From Saccoglossus kowalevskii (lineage: Eukaryota; Hemichordata; Enteropneusta; Harrimaniidae): DNA of 21,720 nt. The notes under the pieces are model-generated. The model was given only the letters and a program-made list of their open reading frames with translations, had not been told where the DNA came from and searched no databases. Each line of letters begins with the position of its first letter. Position 1 is the stretch's first letter. A program made the translations under genes and the position numbers. This document shows, piece by piece, positions 21,701 through 21,720 of this stretch. The stretch spans positions 134,174 through 155,893 of the forward strand of contig NW_003156734.1 of NCBI RefSeq assembly GCF_000003605.2. The letters run 5' to 3'.

Positions 21701-21720
21701 ACCATTCAGTACAGAAAGAA
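6476..21720 (+). CDS. sdk: sidekick orthologue, spliced gene, partial at both ends (25 exons, Ig1-6 + FN3-1 to 9)
   Basis: Sidekick is a single-pass membrane protein that mediates homophilic adhesion, in vertebrates at retinal synapses and in flies at tricellular epithelial junctions. What is seen: 25 exons with GT..AG borders join into one open frame of about 1431 codons. Fragment residues 1-572 form six Ig domains, each with the Cys-Trp-Cys core. Residues 572-1387 form eight FN3 domains, and a ninth begins at about 1387. Sidekick-like landmarks as I recall them from the family include APNIT at the start of Ig5, KTRI..PP at the start of Ig6, GYNGKTSI in FN3-5, VPGPVGDL at the start of FN3-4, IEDLEEW in FN3-6 and NSSRS in FN3-7. 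Family members are about 2200 residues, so roughly two thirds is present. Missing are the signal peptide, FN3-9 (remainder) to FN3-13, the transmembrane helix and the cytoplasmic tail. DSCAM and contactins are less likely because of the 6-Ig layout and specific landmarks. Whether the species has one or two paralogues cannot be told. Confidence 0.95.
6740..7088 (+). other. intron (349 nt)
   Basis: GT..AG intron between the Ig1 exon and the first Ig2 exon. It is AT-rich with a short G-run near 6957-6963. I see no repeat or gene in it. Confidence 0.85.
7089..7169 (+). CDS. sdk: sdk exon B: Ig domain 2, N-terminal part
   Basis: Acceptor tatcttcag, donor gttagt; 81 nt, phase 1 to phase 1. Joined to exon A the reading is [17 protein letters not shown] and then SIELECPQL, which is the A to B strand part of Ig2 including its first disulfide cysteine. 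The exon is too short to stand out as an ORF. It is supported by the splice signals, by exact phase match to both neighbours and by the family pattern VAY(M/I) at the Ig1-Ig2 junction. Confidence 0.93.
7170..7703 (+). other. intron within Ig2 (534 nt)
   Basis: GT..AG intron that splits the Ig2 domain. More than half of it is the 332-bp inverted-repeat element listed next. The remainder is plain AT-rich sequence. Confidence 0.85.
7319..7650. mobile_element. 332-bp inverted-repeat element with a GC-richer interior
   Basis: The left end ATATACCGA-TA-CAGGGGTTTTT (from 7319) is mirrored by the reverse complement of the right end, ATATACCGACAGGAATTTTT (from 7650 inward). The match is interrupted by a 2-nt gap and two changes. 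Base composition jumps to roughly 50% GC between about 7340 and 7620, far above the surrounding intron. A nonautonomous DNA transposon is the best reading. The family is unknown and no transposase frame is present. Confidence 0.6.
7704..7916 (+). CDS. sdk: sdk exon C: Ig domain 2, C-terminal part
   Basis: Acceptor ggattacag, donor gtacgt; 213 nt, phase 1 to phase 1. It encodes [15 protein letters not shown] with the core Trp, [15 protein letters not shown], and GQYHCSALN with the second core cysteine. It then continues through [12 protein letters not shown] to the Ig3 linker. The LVILS segment and a TINLYV end match Sidekick Ig2. The presence of both Ig2 cysteines is discussed under findings. 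Confidence 0.95.
7917..8333 (+). other. intron between Ig2 and Ig3 (417 nt)
   Basis: GT..AG intron. It holds an open frame of about 80 codons without similarity or domain pattern. The Ig2-Ig3 join is complete without it, so I treat it as non-coding. Confidence 0.85.
8334..8439 (+). CDS. sdk: sdk exon D: Ig domain 3, N-terminal part
   Basis: Acceptor tccctctag, donor gtaagt; 106 nt, entering in phase 1 and leaving in phase 2. The translation [18 protein letters not shown] is followed by [10 protein letters not shown], which carries the first Ig3 cysteine. The I(I/V)(I/V)PP start is characteristic of Sidekick Ig3. The exon ends with two bases of a Thr codon completed by exon E. Confidence 0.94.
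8440..9022 (+). other. intron within Ig3 (583 nt)
   Basis: GT..AG phase-2 intron. Its first half (about 8540-8760) carries the dispersed repeat shared with the intron at 20106-21112. The rest shows nothing recognisable. Confidence 0.85.
8540..8760. repeat. dispersed repeat field, about 100-bp units (copy 1)
   Basis: Two related phrases, GTAAAACTTGGTACATA at 8551 and ATGAAACATGATACATA from 8649, are about 100 bp apart. The stretch 8705-8748 matches 20300-20343 across TAAAATCTGTG..TATTAA and AATTTGC.TAATAATT, showing homology between the two intronic fields. Confidence 0.6.
9023..9201 (+). CDS. sdk: sdk exon E: Ig domain 3, C-terminal part
   Basis: Acceptor ttgattttcag, donor gtaagt; 179 nt, phase 2 to phase 1. 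It encodes [16 protein letters not shown] with the core Trp, [24 protein letters not shown] with the second cysteine, and [10 protein letters not shown]. This matches the Sidekick Ig3 pattern I(T/I)xWK(K/R)(D/N)G ... YECE. The exon completes the third domain of the adhesive Ig1-4 module. Confidence 0.95.
9202..9698 (+). other. intron between Ig3 and Ig4 (497 nt)
   Basis: GT..AG intron, AT-rich with poly-A runs. I see no repeat, RNA gene or exon in it. Confidence 0.85.
9699..9856 (+). CDS. sdk: sdk exon F: Ig domain 4, N-terminal part
   Basis: Acceptor gcctttctcag, donor gtaagt; 158 nt, phase 1 to phase 0. It encodes [29 protein letters not shown] with the first cysteine, [11 protein letters not shown] with the core Trp, and NNRFI. 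The IPC(K/Q)A(S/K)GVP stretch matches Sidekick Ig4. The next exon continues with a complete codon. Confidence 0.95.
9985..10105 (+). CDS. sdk: sdk exon G: Ig domain 4, C-terminal part
   Basis: Acceptor ataatacag, donor gtaagt; 121 nt, phase 0 to phase 1. It encodes [16 protein letters not shown] and then [15 protein letters not shown] with the second Ig4 cysteine, ending STWLQVE. The (M/V)FQCFA(S/R)N motif is strongly Sidekick-like. The preceding intron is only 128 nt. Confidence 0.94.
10106..10812 (+). other. intron between Ig4 and Ig5 (707 nt)
   Basis: GT..AG intron containing a 12-base C homopolymer at 10724-10735. An open frame of about 60 codons near 10153-10335 has no recognisable content. 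Confidence 0.85.
10724..10735 (+). repeat. C12 homopolymer
   Basis: Twelve consecutive C residues lie in otherwise AT-rich intron, 78 bp before the Ig5 exon. It is a likely length-polymorphic site. Confidence 0.9.
10813..10929 (+). CDS. sdk: sdk exon H: Ig domain 5, N-terminal part
   Basis: Acceptor gttgttttgcag, donor gtaagg; 117 nt, phase 1 to phase 1. It encodes [32 protein letters not shown] with the first cysteine, and VIWKK with the core Trp. APNIT at the domain start is a Sidekick Ig5 landmark and also an N-glycosylation sequon; NDT is a second sequon. Confidence 0.95.
11205..11399 (+). CDS. sdk: sdk exon I: Ig domain 5, C-terminal part
   Basis: Acceptor cttgtatactag, donor gtaagt; 195 nt, phase 1 to phase 1. 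It encodes a Gly/Ser-rich loop ([14 protein letters not shown]), then [27 protein letters not shown] with the second Ig5 cysteine, and ASATLTVQ. The Gly/Ser loop makes the C'-D region of this domain slightly longer than usual (the domain totals 312 nt). The ending joins Ig6 through Val. Confidence 0.95.
11510..11910. repeat. diverged direct repeat, about 326-bp spacing
   Basis: GATTTGTTCATTTTG occurs exactly at 11568 and 11894. Each copy is preceded by a related TTGCTTTGRTAYTT...ACCATA segment, with a short insertion in the first copy. Confidence 0.55.
11671..11778. repeat. degenerate minisatellite, TGATCTKCCCACC units
   Basis: The phrase TGATCT(T/G)CC(C/A) recurs at 11671, 11705 and 11743, and as TGATATGCCC at 11763. 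CCACC-type continuations follow each one. Spacing is irregular (34, 38 and 20 bp). Confidence 0.55.
12130..12411 (+). CDS. sdk: sdk exon J: complete Ig domain 6
   Basis: Acceptor ttattttttcag; donor gtattt, which is weaker than the others. 282 nt, phase 1 to phase 1, a single-exon Ig domain. It encodes [27 protein letters not shown] with the first cysteine, [36 protein letters not shown], and [15 protein letters not shown] with the second cysteine and an NYT sequon. The (K/R)TRI..PP...VIKG start and S(P/A)GGNDxR end are strongly diagnostic of Sidekick Ig6. Confidence 0.96.
12412..12930 (+). other. intron between Ig6 and FN3-1 (519 nt)
   Basis: Intron with a gtattt donor and ttttcag acceptor. 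AT-rich; apart from an AGCCAATCAGA word near 12787, nothing notable. Confidence 0.85.
12931..13065 (+). CDS. sdk: sdk exon K: FN3 domain 1, N-terminal part
   Basis: Acceptor tttgattttcag, donor gtgagt; 135 nt, phase 1 to phase 1. It encodes [32 protein letters not shown] with the FN3 core Trp, and [14 protein letters not shown] right after Ig6 and the (R)(R/A)(S/A)I(D/N)L.W...FDGN pattern match Sidekick FN3-1. It ends on the first base of an Ala codon. Confidence 0.94.
13159..13332 (+). CDS. sdk: sdk exon L: FN3 domain 1, C-terminal part
   Basis: Acceptor gttgttttctag, donor gtaagt; 174 nt, phase 1 to phase 1. It encodes [47 protein letters not shown] and NVTLPVE. It has the L-x-P-x-x-x-Y-x-F-x-V-x-A-V-N-x-x-G signature of FN3 F-G strands. 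NVT is a potential N-glycosylation site. The intron before it is only 93 nt, the shortest in the window. Confidence 0.95.
13333..13681 (+). other. intron between FN3-1 and FN3-2 (349 nt)
   Basis: GT..AG intron, AT-rich. I see no feature in it. Confidence 0.85.
13682..13752 (+). CDS. sdk: sdk exon M: FN3 domain 2, N-terminal part
   Basis: Acceptor ttattgtttag, donor gtgagt; 71 nt, phase 1 to phase 0. The encoded segment [15 protein letters not shown] then SSIRIQWQ is the A-B strand half of FN3-2 with the core Trp. It is very short, but both junctions are in frame and the PPxAPPQ(N/G)V start matches the family. Confidence 0.92.
13753..14244 (+). other. intron within FN3-2 (492 nt)
   Basis: GT..AG phase-0 intron that contains copy 3 of the MITE-like family in its middle. 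The remainder is AT-rich and featureless. Confidence 0.85.
14012..14147. mobile_element. MITE-like element, copy 3 (about 136 bp)
   Basis: The left core ATTTGCTCTATTAGAAGCAC begins at 14015. The reverse complement of the right end (14133-14144) reads ATTTGCTCCATT, then diverges with an apparent insertion before a CAGCAGCATG segment. A second, more diverged left end (ATTTGATCTATTGAAAGC) lies 34 bp upstream at 13981, suggesting a tandem or nested terminus. Confidence 0.6.
14245..14479 (+). CDS. sdk: sdk exon N: FN3 domain 2, C-terminal part
   Basis: Acceptor catttcaacag, donor gtaagt; 235 nt, phase 0 to phase 1. It encodes [38 protein letters not shown] and [10 protein letters not shown], ending in a TLEG linker. 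The NGxLxGY.IRY core, the L(I)(T/I)W(D/N)xYEI(Q/E)(I/V)AA stretch and the (N)S.G.GVYS turn are Sidekick FN3-2 hallmarks. An internal gtaaga at 14461 resembles a donor but lies in coding sequence. Using it would delete the conserved domain end. Confidence 0.95.
14741..14856 (+). CDS. sdk: sdk exon O: FN3 domain 3, N-terminal part
   Basis: Acceptor tttttttcag, donor gtaagt; 116 nt, phase 1 to phase 0. It encodes [18 protein letters not shown], then [15 protein letters not shown] and VNQGYK. The sequence V(N)xxxxS(T)xxF.W..PSPQ..(N/G)(I/V)NQGYK is a strong match to Sidekick FN3-3. NSS is a potential N-glycosylation site. Confidence 0.95.
14965..15160 (+). CDS. sdk: sdk exon P: FN3 domain 3, C-terminal part
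   Basis: Acceptor taatttctag, donor gtaaga; 196 nt, phase 0 to phase 1. It encodes [19 protein letters not shown], then [32 protein letters not shown] and ETFQD. The GLKKFT.Y.TSVLC(Y/F)T..GDGP run, including its unpaired-looking cysteine, is highly conserved in the family. The intron before it is 108 nt. Confidence 0.95.
15161..15857 (+). other. intron between FN3-3 and FN3-4 (697 nt)
   Basis: GT..AG intron. It holds an open frame of about 110 codons at 15175-15507. That frame has no FN3 pattern and no required role, since FN3-3 joins FN3-4 directly, so it is treated as chance. Confidence 0.8.
15858..15956 (+). CDS. sdk: sdk exon Q: FN3 domain 4, N-terminal part
   Basis: Acceptor tttttccacag, donor gtatat; 99 nt, phase 1 to phase 1. 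It encodes [33 protein letters not shown], with the core Trp. The VPGPVG.L.F..I.D.SLKV.W.EP...NGIL pattern is among the most recognisable Sidekick segments. The donor departs from the GTRAGT consensus, but both exact phase and homology require it. Confidence 0.95.
15957..16265 (+). other. intron within FN3-4 (309 nt)
   Basis: Intron with donor gtatat and acceptor tttgaag. It has two CCAAT words near 16022 and 16037; nothing else is seen. Confidence 0.8.
16266..16457 (+). CDS. sdk: sdk exon R: FN3 domain 4, C-terminal part
   Basis: Acceptor tcctttgaag, donor gtaaaa; 192 nt, phase 1 to phase 1. It encodes [48 protein letters not shown] and SSGVPP. An upstream AG at 16229-16230 lies in the same open frame. 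I chose 16266 because the family reads NGIL.GY..(S/G)W.EYN with no insertion. NIS is a potential N-glycosylation site. Confidence 0.92.
16471..16505 (+). repeat. truncated left end of the MITE-like family
   Basis: CATATTTGCT..TATTAG.AG...ATGTTCAACA aligns with the left end of copy 3 (14012 onward), with a 2-nt insertion and scattered changes. No right end follows at the usual distance. It begins only 14 bases after the exon border. Confidence 0.5.
16543..16724. repeat. 13-bp perfect inverted repeats about 156 bp apart
   Basis: GTTCATCATCATC (16543-16555) and its exact reverse complement (16712-16724) bracket an AT-rich segment. Both arms contain a trinucleotide run, so chance is possible. 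An ACAA word just outside both arms weakly supports a real element. Confidence 0.4.
17060..17359 (+). CDS. sdk: sdk exon S: complete FN3 domain 5
   Basis: Acceptor ttccctcttag, donor gtaagt; 300 nt, phase 1 to phase 1, a single-exon FN3 domain. It encodes [64 protein letters not shown], and [18 protein letters not shown], ending ETLQD. The usual FN3 core Trp is Phe in IQF. The same substitution occurs in vertebrate Sidekick FN3-5, so it is a family trait and not damage. GY(N/D)GKTSI is the clearest landmark. Confidence 0.96.
17360..18015 (+). other. intron between FN3-5 and FN3-6 (656 nt)
   Basis: GT..AG intron. The part from about 17690 to 17970 is less AT-rich and has an open frame of about 94 codons with no recognisable domain. 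It may be an old repeat, but I cannot assign it. Confidence 0.8.
18016..18086 (+). CDS. sdk: sdk exon T: FN3 domain 6, N-terminal part
   Basis: Acceptor ttgtttttag, donor gtaagt; 71 nt, phase 1 to phase 0. It encodes [24 protein letters not shown], with the core Trp. It has the same length and phases as exon M of FN3-2, suggesting a shared ancestral intron position in these repeats. The APA(N/S)VT(L/V)R..SETSL run fits Sidekick FN3-6. Confidence 0.93.
18087..18463 (+). other. intron within FN3-6 (377 nt)
   Basis: GT..AG phase-0 intron, AT-rich. I see no feature in it. Confidence 0.85.
18464..18716 (+). CDS. sdk: sdk exon U: FN3 domain 6, C-terminal part
   Basis: Acceptor ttgatttag, donor gttagt; 253 nt, phase 0 to phase 1. 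It encodes [20 protein letters not shown], then a loop through [30 protein letters not shown], and [11 protein letters not shown], ending RTGDS. IEDLEEW.(E/W)Y.V.V.A(F/Y)NA.G.GP(W/Y)S is a hallmark of this domain. With exon T it gives 324 nt, the longest FN3 domain in the window. Confidence 0.95.
18717..19296 (+). other. intron between FN3-6 and FN3-7 (580 nt)
   Basis: GT..AG intron with a G-rich patch at 18785-18820 that includes a G13 tract. An open frame of about 88 codons further on has no recognisable content. Confidence 0.85.
18785..18820 (+). repeat. G-rich patch with G13 tract
   Basis: GGCAGCGGCATAGGCGGGG is followed by CTTT and thirteen G residues (18808-18820). It is sharply different in composition from its surroundings. 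It may be one end of a decayed DNA transposon and could form a G-quadruplex on the + strand. No partner end was identified. Confidence 0.55.
19297..19412 (+). CDS. sdk: sdk exon V: FN3 domain 7, N-terminal part
   Basis: Acceptor ttttattcttag, donor gtaacg; 116 nt, phase 1 to phase 0. It encodes [30 protein letters not shown] and QNGEILGYK. It is the same length and phases as exon O of FN3-3. VPS(S/A)GP.NV.A..T.S and NG.(V/I)LGYK match Sidekick FN3-7. Confidence 0.94.
19413..19912 (+). other. intron within FN3-7 (500 nt)
   Basis: GT..AG phase-0 intron (donor gtaacg). It contains the CTCF-like word at 19775-19791; otherwise AT-rich and featureless. Confidence 0.85.
19775..19791 (-). promoter_or_regulatory. 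possible CTCF-like site
   Basis: The reverse strand reads GACTCTAGGGGGCGCTG, which shares the CTAGGGGGCGC core with the bilaterian CTCF motif but not its CCA lead. It stands out as the only GC-rich block in this intron. The word is also seen in some repeats, so this is tentative. Confidence 0.3.
19913..20105 (+). CDS. sdk: sdk exon W: FN3 domain 7, C-terminal part
   Basis: Acceptor gatgtatcacag; donor gtttgt, the weakest in the gene. 193 nt, phase 0 to phase 1. It encodes [38 protein letters not shown], and [15 protein letters not shown], ending RTDED. NSSRS..L..L.KYV.Y(E/D)(V/I)QVL..TRIG(D/N)G is diagnostic. Two cysteines nine residues apart sit in the C-C' region, which is unusual for FN3 (see findings). 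The 3' border is set by the required phase 1 join to VPGPV in exon X. Confidence 0.93.
20106..21112 (+). other. intron between FN3-7 and FN3-8 (1007 nt)
   Basis: The longest intron between recognised exons. It opens with gtttgt and closes with gactag. Most of 20260-20790 is the dispersed repeat field listed next. The final 300 bases are AT-rich and featureless. Confidence 0.85.
20260..20790. repeat. dispersed repeat field, diverged units (copy 2)
   Basis: Related phrases of the form TTTCAATGARRCTTGGTACA recur near 20262, 20382, 20452, 20602 and 20736, in different states of decay and about 70-150 bp apart. Each sits near a GATATCTC or TATCTCAAG type word. Part of the field is homologous to 8640-8750 in an earlier intron. 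Confidence 0.55.
21113..21406 (+). CDS. sdk: sdk exon X: complete FN3 domain 8
   Basis: Acceptor ttctgactag, donor gtgagt; 294 nt, phase 1 to phase 1, a single-exon FN3 domain. It encodes [81 protein letters not shown] and NNR. VPGP..GILFP.V, NGI(I/L)..(Y/F)(K/Q)I and TR.GWGE(A/P) are Sidekick FN3-8 landmarks. Confidence 0.96.
21588..21720 (+). CDS. sdk: sdk exon Y (cut by window end): FN3 domain 9, N-terminal part
   Basis: Acceptor tttgttttgatag; enters in phase 1 and is open to the window edge, where two bases of a codon remain. It encodes [44 protein letters not shown]. (R)S(V/I)(L/A)L.W..GSDG.SP(V/I)RY(Y/F)TIQ matches Sidekick FN3-9. The exon's 3' border lies beyond the window. Confidence 0.94.
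   Translation, partial: MLHNHHLGSLWIDSLCSVAVLHCCGHAAVTAIHQYVTSPFSTER

Noticed and set aside
1-21720. CRISPR array, tRNA or rRNA gene, bacterial-type operon or defence system
   Set aside because: No regular spacer array, no cloverleaf or rRNA-like segment was seen, and the region is clearly a spliced animal gene.

Overview
This window is invertebrate animal nuclear DNA: AT-rich, with short exons separated by spliceosomal GT..AG introns. It carries most of one large gene on the + strand, a sidekick (sdk) orthologue, which encodes a cell-surface immunoglobulin/fibronectin-III homophilic adhesion protein. I reconstructed 25 consecutive coding exons from position 6476 to the window edge at 21720, where the last exon runs off. 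They total 4294 coding bases (about 1431 codons) with no in-frame stop, and the reading frame is continuous across every splice junction. The protein has six Ig domains followed by FN3 domains 1 to 8 and the start of FN3 domain 9, in the order expected for Sidekick (6 Ig, 13 FN3, one transmembrane helix, short cytoplasmic tail). The high similarity to vertebrate Sidekick, together with frequent ACATGTA and ACCGGTA words, suggests a slowly evolving marine invertebrate such as a hemichordate, echinoderm, cephalochordate or lophotrochozoan. I cannot name the species.

Layout. Positions 1-6475 contain no exon I can support. This is probably the large first intron and/or upstream DNA, and it holds two perfect-stem hairpins, one imperfect hairpin, and two complete plus one degenerate copy of a small terminal-inverted-repeat element. 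Positions 6476-12411 hold exons for Ig1 to Ig6 (Ig1 and Ig6 on one exon each, the others on two). Positions 12931-21406 hold FN3-1 to FN3-8 (FN3-5 and FN3-8 on one exon each, the others on two). Positions 21588-21720 start FN3-9. The signal-peptide exon, FN3-9 (remainder) to FN3-13, the transmembrane segment and the cytoplasmic tail all lie outside the window or were not recognised. Every domain-boundary intron is in phase 1, and every domain's exon set is a multiple of three.

No other protein-coding gene, RNA gene or CRISPR array was found. The non-coding interest lies in intronic repeats: a roughly 135-bp MITE-like family in at least three complete copies plus fragments, a separate 332-bp GC-richer inverted-repeat element in intron 2, two related tandem-like repeat fields in the introns after exons 4 and 23, a small degenerate minisatellite, and C12 and G13 tracts. 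The protein has two features worth comparing with relatives: a full cysteine pair in Ig2 and an extra cysteine pair in FN3-7. I see no evidence of a novel multi-gene system here.
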